DNA from: Paraescarpia echinospica
Lineage: Eukaryota > Annelida > Polychaeta > Sabellida > Siboglinidae
DNA: 64,000 nt
Assembly: GCA_020002185.1 (NCBI GenBank)
Contig: CM034534.1
Span: forward strand, 34,767,559-34,831,558
Reading direction: 5' to 3'
In this document: positions 1 to 11,956 of the stretch, piece by piece
Numbering within the stretch: the stretch's first letter is position 1
How the letters are laid out: each line of letters opens with the position of its first letter
Notes under the pieces: model-generated
Told to the model about the DNA's origin: nothing
What the model saw: only the letters and a program-made list of their open reading frames with translations
Database searches by the model: none
Position numbers and translations under genes: made by a program

Positions 1-1600
1 AAATACAATCAGCTGTTAACAGTTCATATCATATCGTATATTCCATTGTACAGTGTTATACTAGTATGTTTAGGTAATGTCTTAGTACTAACTAATGCAT
101 GTTACATATATTTGATATTGTTATTTTATTAATTTATTATTCTGTATAACTATTTTCTTGTATTTCATAGTTGTGATCAATGATTAGAGTTGTGTTAAAC
201 TGCATTGGTGGTATAAACGTCAGTGATCTTTCAGTTCTAGAGGAGGTCTCCATAGATCGCTTTACATTATTCAAACTTGTTCTTAATCTTAATAGATTCT
301 TAAATATGTATTTAATTTAAATATCGGTCTTAATAAATTATTTAAATATTATTTATATTAATAAATTTCACTCCATTGGGGAAGTGTTTTATTATAGTTA
401 GATTAGTCGTGATCAATATTACGTTGGTCAGAACGGCGGTTATTTATTTTTGTTTTCTGATGTAAAACTGACGTAGTTTTGTCTTTTTGTAATTGAGGGG
501 GGCATATATCCCATATATTGCCAACATGGGTTAGTTTTATTACGTGATCAATATTATGTTAATAATAAGGGTTTTGGCTGATATTCGGGGGTTGATCTGA
601 CGTAATTTTGTGTTTTCTCAAATTTCAATTTTTCGGAAATTTGGTCATGACTATTGTGCCAGAACGTTCTGTTCATTGCTGCTCACACGTATCTACTCAC
701 CGATACACTCAAGTAACGTTTAAAAGCGTTTCGTCCCCCGATAAATTACCCAAAAAGCGTCGGCTCTCATGCATGGTGGAGCGCAGTGGCGTAGTAGATA
801 ATAAAGCGTCGGATTCTCAAAAGATAGATTCTTGGTTGCTCTAGTTTACTCTGCTACATGAACGAATACATGGCAGAGGTTGATATTTGTGTTCGTACAG
901 TCTTCAGGCAATAAATGCAGCAGACCAGCTGGCATGCTGAAATTATAACAAGTCTTGTAAGGGCCAAAACATGTTTTTTGGTCGTTTGAAAATGTTGTTG
1001 ATTGGTGAACTCCGCATGTGAATGGGAAAGTCGTTTAACATATACCATTCGTACGGCTAAAATTATATGAGTGGCACCATATTGTGGACCGTGGACTAAG
1101 CCAGAGTCCAATTATGAGTCTAGGCGGTTGTGAGAGTGACAAAAGGTGTCGCTATATCACGTAGCCTCTGGTCAATCGAGGTTCCGTCACGTCATATTGG
1201 TATCTTTTGTAATACCTGCCAATCCTCCCAAATTATCCGGGAGTCTTCCTGACTTGCTGTGAATCTCCCGGACTTCCAGAACAAAATAATAATATCTCCC
1301 GGATTTTCATTGAAAACGAAAATCTCCCCGAAAAGAAGGTAATATCCCGGATTTTCGCTTCAGACCTCCAACAACGCACCCCGTCTTCCTATATCCAATT
1401 CAATAAGACCGAATAGTTGAGAGTCACAACAAATCTCTAACAGCACCCTTTCTCCTCCCCCACCCTGTCAATACAACTTATCGATATCGATATCCAATAC
1501 AACAAGATCGAACTGATGAGACTCACGAACTATGTCGAAACTCCCGGATTTCGAAACTCAGAAATGGGCAGAATATATTATATACTTTTTGTCTCCGTCT
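1..1600. other. AT-rich stretch without a recognisable gene
   Basis: No convincing coding exon is visible on either strand; the short open frames have no recognisable domain. Between about 1230 and 1400 the sequence repeats variants of a CTCCCGGA(T/C)TT motif, suggesting the edge of a mobile-element terminus or promoter, but I cannot assign a family. Confidence 0.4.
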
Positions 1601-1670
1601 TTCGTTTAATGACATCATGTGTGATTGAATTGTTTAGCTTGATGTTCAATGTTGGTCTTCGTGTAATATA

Positions 1671-2429
1671 ATAATCAAAGCTCCATCACAACAAAATAGG
1701 AGAGTCTGGCTGCATTACTGGAGAAACGGCATACAGTTGTTCTTTGATTTATGTTCTGAAATTGCCCATTTAACATCGGAAATGTTTTTATTACCCTTGT
1801 AAGAATTGTTTTTGATATTTTGAATAAAACATGATTAGGACAGTGGACTCATTGATGTACTACTGGGTGCCACAACTGTCTGCAACCTTTATCACATGTC
1901 TTGGATGAGTCCGCCATTATCCACTGAAAGATTGCCCTTCAAAATACCGTTTTCATGTGATGTGTGAAATATGGCTATTTTGATATTTTATTGTAATTTA
2001 CGTGACAGATTTCAAAGGGTCATAAATTTATTTAACTGCAACGCAGTGTTATCAATTATGGTGTTTAATATGTTAACGAACTATTTAGATCCTTTGTTAC
2101 AATATAAATTTACCACACATCTTTGGTAATTTCATAGGAATGTATACTTTCGCAACCAATCTAATATTTGATGTAACTTACGTGACACTAGTTGAGCTGC
2201 CACACGGCACACTATAGTATCCAATATTTAGGCATAATGCATGGTAATGTGCCAAAATAATCAAAGCTCCATCACAATAAAATAGGAGAGTCTGTCTGCA
2301 TTCCTGGAGAAACGGCATACAGTTCTTCTTTGAGTTATGTTCTAAAATTGCCCATTTAACATCGGAAATGTTTTTAATACCTCTGTAAGAATTTTGTGAT
2401 GTTTTGATGGTTTTTAATAAAACATGATT
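1671..2429. repeat. Satellite-like tandem array, units 1 and 2 (left part)
   Basis: A unit beginning ATAATCAAAGCTCCATCAC starts at 1671 and again at 2257 (586 bp apart). Each unit contains recognisable landmarks in the same order: an AACATCGGAAATG block, an AATAAAACATGATT block, a TTTATCAC(A/G)TGTCTTGGATG block, a TTACGTGACA block and an ATTTAGGCATAATGC block. Unit 2 is interrupted at 2430 by the hAT element and resumes at 7592. Confidence 0.8.
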
Positions 2430-3824
2430 CAGGGTTCATACAGAAAGTATGAAGTCAAATTCAAGAACATTCAAGAACATTTGGGGGGAATAGTACTTTT
2501 TCAAGAACATTTTTAGGAGCGAACCGCTTGAAAGTTGTACAATAAAAACTTCAAACATGTTAGTTCAACAGTTTATTGATAGAGAACAGTTGTGGTACAT
2601 AACCCTGGCTACCAAATACATTAACACAAGGTAACTGCAGGCCAGTGGTCACATCAGTGTGATTCACAGCTCACACTCCCTTGAGTGTGGCAAGTTTGGT
2701 TTCAAGGTCCTGTTTAACCGCAACCAGTTCACTGCCCTTCAGTTTTGCCGACTGTCGCAGAGCATTGCTTTTGGCAACAAAGCTGAAGTCTCTCTTTTTC
2801 TCTGCAGTGATGGCAAATTCATCAGCGCACTTGGTGAGTTCACTGATGTCTGTTTCCAGCTGATGGTGCTTGGCTTTGAGGTCGTCAACCTCATCAATCA
2901 CACATTTTCTCTTCTTTGACCCAACTTCACCCAGCCTCTTCTGGCGAGCCTCCTCAAGATACGCTGTGTACCTTGAGCGTGAGGCACGGCACGATGCCAG
3001 CAGTTCCTAGTTGATGTCAACGGCCATGATGCCACCGACTGAGGTGAGATGGTCATTCACAAGACGTTCTGCAATGAATGTCTCGTGGCACATGTTGGTC
3101 CGCTCCATCTGCTTGTTTACGGAAAATCCTCGCTCGACACTTGCTTGCCCGTGCGACAGCATTAGGAGCTGGGAGACGACATCTCAGAGGTTGCAATACT
3201 CCCTCTTCATCATGTGTTGTCTGCAAAAAAAGTTTATTTACAAAAACAGAATACAAGCTCACTGTGCATTGCCTGCAAAGGAAGACACAGTCACATACTA
3301 ATAAGGTAACTTCTGTTGCACCTAATTCCTGGAAAACCAAGCTCAGAGGTGCATCAAAACAAAAGGCTTATAATGCTTATAAAGGATGGATGAGATTATT
3401 CATTAGGGACACAACAAAGATTCACAGTACATCACATGGTTGTTTTAAGTGTCTAGTTGCACTGGCCTGCACATTGTTTTTAATGGATAAGAACATACCT
3501 GAGAAAAGTCTCAATCCGCTGTTCCTTGTCACGAGGATCGAAGTCAGCAAACTCACTCCTGTTGTTGGCAGCCTCATAGAGGAAGTCCTTGAACTGGGCA
3601 ATGATGTCATCACAGAGTGAAGTGGCGACCTTACCACTGCTTACCATCACCCCCAGAACTTTCTTCATGCTGCTGATGCATGCTTCTGAAAGGCAAAGGA
3701 TTAAAGCATGATTGACTTAAAACTAATTCCACGATGAGCCAAACAGTATTACTGTAAATCATGTTAATTTGATGCACAAAATAGTTAGCATTTTACGAAT
3801 CTATCTGATTTGGTGTACACTTAA

Positions 3825-3975
3825 ATCAGCAGTTCTTGAAAATGTATATATATATATATATATATATACATTTTCAAGACCTGCTGATTTAAATATATAT
3901 ATATATATGATATATATATATATACAGGGCCTGTATATATATATATACAGGGCCTGTATATATATATATATACAC
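3825..3975. repeat. AT microsatellite nested in an inverted repeat
   Basis: An arm AAATCAGCAG...TGTATA (from about 3825) is repeated in inverse orientation at about 3866-3891 with one mismatch, flanking (TA)n. Two further TATACAGGGCCTGTATA palindromes follow. It lies in an intron of the hAT transposase gene. Confidence 0.7.
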
Positions 3976-4292
3976 GCACGTTAAATATGCTAAACAAACG
4001 TCATGCTAATATTTCTGTATTTACAGTATCATGTTTGCCAGCAAAACAAGATGCATAACTGTTTGGTGAGGCTTGGTTACTTTTGTTAGCTACCATCCTT
4101 CGAGGGTCAAGGCATGTCAAGTTCCTCACAAGATTGTACTGGCATGGTGACTTTTTAAGGATCCGGGCAGCAACCTCACGCATGAAGGCAGCACAGTCCA
4201 TCCGCACAGACAGTACATCACGATCCGTAACCTGTAAAAAGTATACCAAAATGTCGTGTATATATGTATTAACTATTAACCAAACAAATTGT

Positions 4293-4514
4293 ACAAGAAG
4301 AATTTATATTGTGCCAAAGTCCTCTGGAACGTGAACCCTAAACACATGGGAAGTGAATTCAATTATACAAGAAGAATTTATATTGTGCTGAAGTCCTCTG
4401 AAACGTGAACCTTAAACACATGGGAAGTGAATTCAATTATACAAGAAGAATTTATATTGTGTTGAAGTCCTCTGAAACGTGAACCTTAAACACATCGGAA
4501 GTGAATTCAATTAT
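4293..4514. repeat. Three tandem copies of a 74-bp repeat
   Basis: The block starting ACAAGAAGAATTTATATTGT occurs at 4293, 4367 and 4441 with only a few substitutions between copies. It sits in an intron of the hAT transposase gene. Confidence 0.85.
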
Positions 4515-4777
4515 ATATACACAATGATATAATGTAAATTATTATGTGACAGTGTGATAGTTCATATTTGCCTTACTTTTGATTTCTTGGACAGGTGGAG
4601 CTGCTTCAGAAGTGCATCAGCTGTGAATCCAAGATCAATGGCGTTTGTTTTCTTCTGAAGTTTGCTGTTGAAACAAATAACTTAATGTTTAACTTGCATA
4701 ATAAATAATTGTATTGATAATTATCATCAAGCATAGTCATTAATCAAGCATATTTTATTCTGTCACCAAAACCAGTT

Positions 4778-5877
4778 ATCATTATCTTAAATTTGTAAAT
4801 ACTAATATTACATAATTTACATTTATCACATGCACAATTACAAATTTACACCTTGTGAGCATTGTTACACATGTACCCCCAAAACATTGTTACACATGTA
4901 CCCCCAAAACATTGTTACACATGTACCCCCAAAACATTGCAATCTACAAGTTTTAGTTACACTGACCTGTCATTCAGCTTGACATCAACAATCTGCAACA
5001 TTGTCATGTCTTCAATTGCACCTGTTTTCATGAAACGCCCAAGAAGCTGCGTTATGAGTCTGTGGATGTCCGATGCCAGGAACGGTATCATCGGCCGGTC
5101 TGTCTGGTACGTTGCCAGGAACGGTGTTATCAGCTTTGCAATTGACACAAACACATGCAACTGCACCTCAGTGAGTGGATCCTGTACGGCCTGCATTACA
5201 CATGCAAATGCCTTTGTTGTTGGTAGCGGTACAGTACCTCCCTTCGCAGCCGACACATACATCTTCAGATGTGGCCACATTTCTAATACACGCTCTGCCA
5301 CCGGCACATTTTCAAGCCAACGGGTGGATCATTATCTTAAATTTGTAAATACTAATATTACATAATTTACATTTATCACATGCACAATTACAAATTTACA
5401 CCTTGTGAGCATTGTTACACATGTACCCCCAAAACATTGTTACACATGTACCCCCAAAACATTGTTACACATGTACCCCCAAAACATTGCAATCTACAAG
5501 TTTTAGTTACACTGACCTGTCATTCAGCTTGACATCAACAATCTGCAACATTGTCATGTCTTCAATTGCACCTGTTTTCATGAAACGCCCAAGAAGCTGC
5601 GTTATGAGTCTGTGGATGTCCGATGCCAGGAACGGTATCATCGGCCGGTCTGTCTGGTACGTTGCCAGGAACGGTGTTATCAGCTTTGCAATTGACACAA
5701 ACACATGCAACTGCACCTCAGTGAGTGGATCCTGTACGGCCTGCATTACACATGCAAATGCCTTTGTTGTTGGTAGCGGTACAGTACCTCCCTTCGCAGC
5801 CGACACATACATCTTCAGATGTGGCCACATTTCTAATACACGCTCTGCCACCGGCACATTTTCAAGCCAACGGGTGT
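4778..5877. repeat. Perfect 550-bp tandem duplication inside the hAT transposase gene
   Basis: Positions 4778-5327 and 5328-5877 read the same throughout. The unit contains the 3' part of the large transposase exon, its splice donor (at 5517 and again at 4967), three copies of an ACATGTACCCCC motif, and intron sequence. The proximal copy continues correctly into the rest of the exon; the distal copy begins abruptly in mid-exon without a visible acceptor. Lack of divergence means it is very recent or an assembly artefact. Confidence 0.9.
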
Positions 5878-7591
5878 TGCAGAAGGTGTATCCGAACACG
5901 CTGCTACCGGTTTCCCGAGCGTAATCTTCTCGACAAGCTGGCGTTTCATTGAACAATGAGTGAATCGATCTCAGCAATGACGGTGTGTCCCACTTGCTGG
6001 CATCAACACCATGCTTAAACGCGCCGTGTATCACATGCAGTCCACACGAACCAATGTTCAGCATCTGCGCGTTGTTTTCGAGCTTCACTTTGTTCTGCAG
6101 CTGGTTGTAGAATGCCCAATTAACATTCGGTCCATCCATTGAAATTTGCAATGCCTTTGCAAGATCAAGGTCTTCAGTTGCCGTCAAGAAATGCTTCAAC
6201 AAATCTCCGGAGCGACCATGTCCCATGAACACAGAAGTCACGTACATGGTAGTGATGCGGTTGTTGCTACGAACAAGTACGTCCATCTGCTTATCCTTAG
6301 TGACAGGATTATATGTTTCATCGAACAAAAGAACGTATGCCGGCACTTCTTTTAACGACTTCAACAGCATGTTCTTGAAGTGGGGGGCGATACCAAAACG
6401 CATGATGTAGCTTGCTTTCCGTTCACCACATGAAAAATGTGACGCAATTGCACTGTCCGGAAACATCGTGCGAAAGATGATGCCGGAATCTTCTGCTGAT
6501 CTGTAGCTGAAGTGTGACGCGTTCATCTTCAATGTCCACAGCACCTCAGCACGTAGCGTGTCGTCTATTGTCACAAAGTCACTCACAGAAGTTGGTGCTG
6601 CAAAATAAAATACACATTGAATAGCACAGCATGTTGTCTACGAATACAGGGATTATCACCTATTACTAGAAGTCTATTTTGTTAGAACTATAACCTAAGT
6701 ACATAATCTACCTAAGTCTACAAGTTAAACCTTAAATGGGTGATCATGTGTCAACAATAAAATTATATTCCTAACTTCTTTAAAATTAACATAATGTGAC
6801 TAAATCCATCAGTCACCTAATTCGAAGTGGACAGGACAACTCACCTTTGGCGTTAGTAGTCGGCTGATCACTTGCAGGGGGAGGAGTTGCAGTTGCCGAG
6901 TCCCCTTGCTGTGGCGTCTTAGCGAACTGATGTAGGAGTGTTGCGCTTGCGCTAGATCGCTGCTGCATATGCTTCTTGTGTTGCGTACTTGCCGGCATTC
7001 GCAGTGTTCAGTCGTTTCTTGCAAAGATTGCACATTGCGACCTTGTCATCTGTGCGATCTTTTGCTACCCAATCTTTAAATTTTGCATGAACCAACCATT
7101 CGTCGCGAAACTTACAATTTCCGTGTCGACGAGGCATGATCACAAACGTCGTAACATGTGCAAATTCAAAAGCCGAAATGAGTTTCGAAATGAAAAATGA
7201 TGGTGTAGTGTAGAAAAAAAAAAACGAACACGGCTCTAATTGGTCAATCGCTCCTGAACGAACCAATAGCAAACGTTGTAGGTTTGTAGCACTAGCCTAT
7301 TTCATGTGGCGCCCATCTACTGAATCAAGTAACCACCAATTTGTCATCTCCGCCATTTTTATTTACAATCCGCCGATTTTTAAGACAAACATTAGTAAGT
7401 TACTGTAACGATTGTTTAACAAAATGCTAGTAAAGATTATATCGTCATACAACTCGCTATTAATGTGCTTGAAAATTCGGGAAAATCGGATTCAAGAACA
7501 TTCAGTCAAATTCAAGAACATTTGAGGGTACTCGAACGAAAAAACGAAATTCAAGAACATTCGAGACTTTCGGCGACCTGTGCGAACCCTG

Positions 7592-8939
7592 ATATGATTA
7601 ACATAATGGACTGACTGATTTACTAGGTGCCACATCTGTCAGTGACCTTTATCACGTGTCTTGGAAGCGTTCGCCATTACCCTCTGAAAGAGTGCCCTTG
7701 AAAATACTTGAAATTTTATTGTAACTTACGTGACAAAATTTAAAGGGTCATCAATGTATTTATCTGCAGCGCAATATTTTATCTTGTGCTTAGTATGTTA
7801 ATATATGGATTCTTGTTACAATATCAATTTACCACACATATTAGGTAACTTCACAGGAATTTATACTTTCGCAACCAATCTAATATTTGATGTAACTTAC
7901 GTAACTTGAGCTGCCACTCAGCACAGGATTGCAACCAAATATTTAGGCATAATGCATGGTAATAAGCCAAAGTAATCAAAGCTCCATCACAACAAAATAG
8001 GAGAGTCTTCCTGGAGAAATGACATACAATTGTTCTTTGATTTATATTCTGAATTGTAACTTACGTGACGCGAAATTGCCCATATAACATCGGAAATATT
8101 TTTAGTACCCTTGTAGGAATGTTGTGATGTTTTAAATAAAACATGATTAACACAATGGACTTGTTGACGTACTAGGGGCTATATCTGTTAGCAACCTTTA
8201 TCACGTGTCTTGGATGCGTCCGCCATTACCCTCTGAAAGAGTGCCCTTGAAAATACCATTTTGGTGTGATGTGTGAATTGTTTTCGAGCACTTTGACATG
8301 GGACATGTTGGTCCCGTGAATACTGATTGTACTACTGCATTATACCTTTCACACGGTAGCAACACATGTACGCTAGTTGCTCGCGTATTCTCTCAGTGGC
8401 TATTTTGACATTTTATTGTAACTTACATGACAGAGTTGAAAGGGTCATCAATGTACTTATCATCAGCGCAATTTTTCATTTGATGTTTCATATGTTAATG
8501 TACAATAGGTATCCTTGTTACAATATCAATTTACCATACATCTTAGGTAACTTCAGAGGAATTTATATTTTCGCAACCAATCTAATATTGTATGTAACTT
8601 ATGTGACACTAGTTGAGCTGTCACAGCACACTATCGCAACCCAATATTTAGGCATAATTCATGGTAATAAGACATAATAATCAAAGCTCCATCACAACAA
8701 AACATGAGAGTCTGGCTGCATTCCTGGAGAAACGGCACACAGTTATTCTTTGATTTCTGTTCTGAATTGTAACTTACGTAACGCGAAATTGCCCTTTTAA
8801 CATCGGAAATGTTTTAGTACCATTGTAAGAATTTTTTGATGTTTTGAATAAAACATAATTAACACAATGGACTGATTGATGTACTAGGTGCAGCATCTGT
8901 CAGCAACCTTTATCACGTGTCTTGGATGCGTCAGCCATT
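7592..8939. repeat. Satellite-like tandem array, units 2 (right part), 3 and 4
   Basis: Continuation of the array that begins at 1671. Unit 2 runs to 7971, unit 3 is 7972-8676, and unit 4 starts at 8677 and is cut by the Polinton A terminal region at about 8939. Unit 3 is longer (705 bp) because of an extra block at about 8278-8400. The 103-codon open frame at 8366 falls in this repeat and looks non-coding. Confidence 0.78.
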
Positions 8940-9235
8940 ACTAATTACATAAATAAGTAATTAAAAGGTCAATAGATCAAAACTTTACGTATCCTCGGCA
9001 CGCTGTAGTATAGCTGAGGTGGGGGTGGTGGCTGACTACATATAGCGTACCTATCTTAGTCACAATATAATAGATAACTAATTAATCCTGAATTAGCACT
9101 AATTAACCCGTAATTAGCACTAATTAACCCCTACATACCATTAATTAACCCGTAATTAGCACTAATTAATCCCTAATTACATAAACAAATAAAAGGTTAA
9201 TAGATCAAAAACTTTCACTAATTTATTAATTAATG
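8939..9235. repeat. Left terminal array of Polinton A
   Basis: AT-rich array of CTAATTACATAAA, AAAGGTCAATAGATCAAAAC and TAATTAGCACTAATTAACCC motifs. The reverse complement of the same motifs is found at 20,728-20,990. A TAGCTGAGGTGGGGGTGGTGG block near 9013 also has an inverted partner near 20,710. Confidence 0.75.
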
Positions 9236-10320
9236 ACCTGCTAAGTCTCTAACGTATAAATTTCTGACTCACCTGAGCCTCCCACTAGGGGCGGTGGTGA
9301 CCGAGAGTGCTTATCTCAACGCCGGCGATCGATGTTTATCAACACGCCACGCCGCCCGACCGTTGTTTATCAACATAACCCGACGACTGTTATGATTCAT
9401 AATTCTAATGTGTTTTGTGCGAGCAAGTACTGTGCGCTGTTAAATCGGGGTTGCTGTTGACAGCGAGAAACAGTGTGCGCTGTTAAATCGGGTTGTTGTT
9501 GGTTAAAGGCGAATATGGAAATGCGCTTTATAGCAAGGCTTACGTCACCACGCGTCTCTTTTTGAGACCACCCCCACGCTGAATATTAGCCTTCTGGACT
9601 TTAGTTGAGAACCCTCCCCCCGGTTACAGAGAAACAATGGCGAGTGTGTATGCACAAAAGGACTGTAGGGTTTAAACAGTTACCCCCTCCATGGGTGAAA
9701 ATTGCAGGTGGACAGAAACGAAGCCCACTATGCACGCGTTTTGCCCTGTATCCCGTCTCCATGGGCGTTCGTGAATCCTCCAGGGGTGGGGCGGGCCGCC
9801 TCAGGCCAGTCGTCTCTGCAAGGGGGGACATAATACCTCTATCAAAACAGGTGTCGGAATAAATGAAACAAGAGGACCGTTTACTATCCGTATAATTCAC
9901 ACCTAAATCAGACCTTAGGTAGGAAACTTACTCTCTTCCACTTCGTCTCCGTGGACGCCGGTCAATCTTCTAGGGGTGGGGGGCGGCTCGGGGCCAGTCA
10001 TCTCTGCAAAGGGGGTCATACACTAATAAATGAAACAGGAAGACTATGAAAACAGGCGTCGGGATAAAATTAAACAGGAAAAACCATCGAGTTTCTGTTT
10101 TAAAACGGACATGGACTTCGCGCGGGGTTGTTATGACAGCGTGAATGAATCATGCAATGTTATTCTAACAGTTCTGTGGGAAAGCCAGTTTGGGGTCTAC
10201 AGGCGATTGTGGGCTATTGTGTTCAACGTTTTCTAATGGCGCTGTATAAAATGCCTGCAGGAGGTAAGTTTGTTGTATGTTGCTTAGTGGAAATAAACAA
10301 CAAAAGCCTCCTTTCAGTAT
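9236..10320. other. Left accessory region of Polinton A, no assignable gene
   Basis: A segment of about 80 bp at 9752-9832 (CGTCTCC.TGG..G, AGGGGTGGGG, TCTCTGCAA) is repeated imperfectly at 9943-10,021. A 68-codon frame at 10,030-10,236 (MKQEDYENRRRDKIKQ...) is followed by an AATAAA at about 10,294, so a short plus-strand transcript is possible. I do not recognise the product. Confidence 0.35.
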
Positions 10321-10461
10321 TTATTTAATCCGACTCATAGTCCGAACTCGAAGTGTCAGCTACCCACTGTTCTCGGTCGCCATTACAGTAATGTTTCCTT
10401 CCTCGCCGTCGTCATCGTCTAGCTTCTGACAGTCGCAATGGACCCGCTCTTTTCGGCCTCT
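10316..10461 (-). CDS. Candidate terminal exon of an unrecognised leftward gene
   Basis: On the minus strand a pyrimidine-rich acceptor (TTCTGTTTGCAG) at about 10,462 is followed by a basic then acidic stretch ending WVADTSSSDYESD and a stop, directly followed by an AATAAA. One in-frame stop near the exon start means either a frameshift or a different phase. The position, transcribed outward from the polymerase toward the terminus, parallels the spliced accessory gene of Polinton B, but I see no sequence similarity between them. Confidence 0.35.
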
Positions 10462-10704
10462 CTGCAAACAGAAATTCCTTGGTTTTATAATGCACATACT
10501 TTATTGTTATGAAAATATTTAATCGTTATCAAAAGTACCCACGAGGGTTAAAACAAGCTTTGAACAAGAGGTTTAAATACGGACAATATGTTATCACAGT
10601 TCACGAGATCATGCCTCTCTGATAGATAGGTACCGCTTCTATTATATTAAATTTGTAATGTAAAGTTCTTTGGTTTATAACGCACGTAGTTTATTCTTAT
10701 GAAA

Positions 10705-10790
10705 ATGCTAAATATACACGACTGCAACGTCTTGTATTATTTCGGCTTACTGGTAAAGAAGCTGACGGACGCTGACAAATTCAATGAAGG
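10705..10790 (+). other. Exon-like open segment ending at a consensus splice donor
   Basis: From an ATG at 10,705 the frame reads MLNIHDCNVLYYFG followed by LLVKKLTDADKFNE and reaches a donor-like AGG/GTAAGT at 10,788-10,796. The composition looks coding but I do not recognise a family. Most of the segment forms the left arm of the inverted repeat at 10,728-10,889. Confidence 0.3.
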
Positions 10791-10889
10791 GTAAGTAAAC
10801 TCATAACAGGCGATGGGTTTACTTACCCTTCATTGAATTTGTCAGCGTCCGTCAGCTTCTTTACCAGTAAGCCGAAATAATACAAGACG
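10728..10889. repeat. Perfect 73-bp inverted repeat with a 16-nt loop
   Basis: Left arm 10,728-10,800 (starts CGTCTTGTATTATTTCGG) and right arm 10,817-10,889 are exact reverse complements, separated by 16 nt. Transcription from either side would give a 73-bp hairpin. Confidence 0.95.
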
Positions 10890-11085
10890 GTGACCTGCAT
10901 GCTGATGCAATAAGCGCGTTGTAACAGAACGGTCAAAGGCACCCCGAATGAACGTGCTTCGTGTCACGTAACCACAGGGACAGGGGCGGTACAACACAAG
11001 TCCTGCAACAGCTCACATACTCTCAAGGACACCGGCGGGACGTGCCTAACGCCAAGTAGACATTGACAAGTACGCGTCTGAACGT

Positions 11086-11590
11086 TCTATAGTCAAAAGG
11101 CAGGTATTAAAGGGTTATTATTTTATATAATTGTACCGTACACAAAAAGAAGCTTGTCAAGAATCGTTTGGAACGTTTATTTAGGCAAACAAAACTAATA
11201 TAACTGCCAAAAACGAAAGGAACTCAATACCCTCTTTACTTTTTATAAATTCAACGACCTTAGATAGAGGGTGTGCCTGTTTGCACGTTTCTCTCTTCGG
11301 GCTGACGTGTCTCGCGTCACGTAGACATTGATAGACACGTAGACATTGAGCATATTATAGTCAAAAGCGAGGTATTAAAGGGTTATTATTTTACACAATT
11401 ATACCGTACACAAAAGGAAGCTTGTGAAGAATCGTTTGGAATGTTTATTTAGGCAAATAAACATAACACACAACTGCCAAAAAAAACGAACGGCACTCAA
11501 TGGCCTGTTTAGTTTTTTTTAATATAAATTCAACGACCTTCGCTAGATAGAGGGTGTGCCTGTTTGCACGTTTCTCTCTTCGGGCAAGAG
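11086..11590. repeat. Diverged direct duplication, period about 265-285 bp
   Basis: The series TATAGTCAAAAG, GGTATTAAAGGGTTATTATT, ACCGTACACAAAA, AAGAATCGTTTGGAA and GAGGGTGTGCCTGTTTGC occurs first at about 11,086-11,303 and again at about 11,350-11,590. It lies inside Polinton A, left of the inserted LINE. Confidence 0.8.
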
Positions 11591-11876
11591 GTATAAAATA
11601 GACGGCAACAGGCGCAGTCTACCAACAGGTGTTGTTGTGTGTACGGATAAAACGTTACCTGGTCTACCAACGTGTTTTGTTGTGTGCACTAATACAGCGT
11701 TACCTTTTACGGTAAAACCGTTTAATGTACAAGGTATTGTGTATAGTGTGTAAGGTATACTTGATATAATGTATGAGGTATTGTGCATAGTGAGTAAGAC
11801 ATACTTAAGGTATAAGATACAAAGTATATCATATAGTGAAGAAGGTAAAACTGTAAGGTATAACGTATATGGTATA

Positions 11877-11956
11877 GGAAGGAAGGAAGGAAGGAAGGAA
11901 GGAAGGAAGGAAGGAAGGAAGGAAGGAAGGAAGGAAGGAAGGAAGGAAGGAAGGAA
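11877..11956. repeat. (GGAA)n microsatellite, about 20 copies
   Basis: An uninterrupted GGAA run. It directly abuts the 3' end of the minus-strand LINE, where it reads (TTCC)n after an AATAAA-containing 3' UTR, so it is probably the tail of that LINE. The long Phe-Leu-Pro-Ser open frames over it are artefacts. Confidence 0.9.

Larger units (their letters stand above)
2671..7137 (-). pseudogene. hAT transposase, BED zinc finger plus hAT dimerisation domain; split by introns and broken
   Basis: Cut-and-paste transposase. On the minus strand I place exons at about 7137-6845, 6597-5517, 4664-4577, 4231-4094, 3685-3499 and 3230-2671, each bounded by plausible AG acceptors and GT donors. Exon 1 holds a BED-like finger (CNLC followed by TQHKKH) with a 1-nt frameshift near 7000. 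Exon 2 is a 359-residue open stretch of hAT core (DETYNPVT, SMDGPNVNW, NTRWLENV). The last exon holds the hAT C-terminal dimerisation motif LSHGQASVERGFS, followed by a coiled-coil-like tail. Breaks are the exon 1 frameshift, in-frame stops in the last exon (near 3184 and 3010) and the duplication of 4778-5877. Introns are unusual for a transposon but known in animal hAT genes. The exon structure is inferred from splice motifs only. Confidence 0.82.
2430..7591 (-). mobile_element. hAT DNA transposon (BED-finger type), 5.16 kb
   Basis: The left end starts CAGGGTTC and the right end finishes GAACCCTG, the usual hAT terminal form. The flanks give an 8-bp target duplication with one mismatch (ACATGATT at 2422-2429, ATATGATT at 7592-7599). 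Just inside both ends are several copies of the subterminal motif TTCAAGAACATT (2460-2510 and 7490-7560). The interior carries one multi-exon transposase gene on the minus strand. Comparison with the neighbouring satellite units shows the element landed in the AATAAAACATGATTAACA block of unit 2. Confidence 0.88.

Noticed and set aside
4293..4514. CRISPR-like spaced repeats
   Set aside because: Three plain tandem copies of 74 bp with no spacers, in an intron of a eukaryotic transposon; no cas genes anywhere.
4862..5924. Two near-identical 167-170-codon plus-strand frames
   Set aside because: Antisense to the duplicated hAT transposase exon; the start lies in ACATGTACCCCC repeats.
9601..9900. 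Host coding exon on either strand
   Set aside because: Both frames are open but contain no conserved features, and the segment belongs to a local imperfect duplication.
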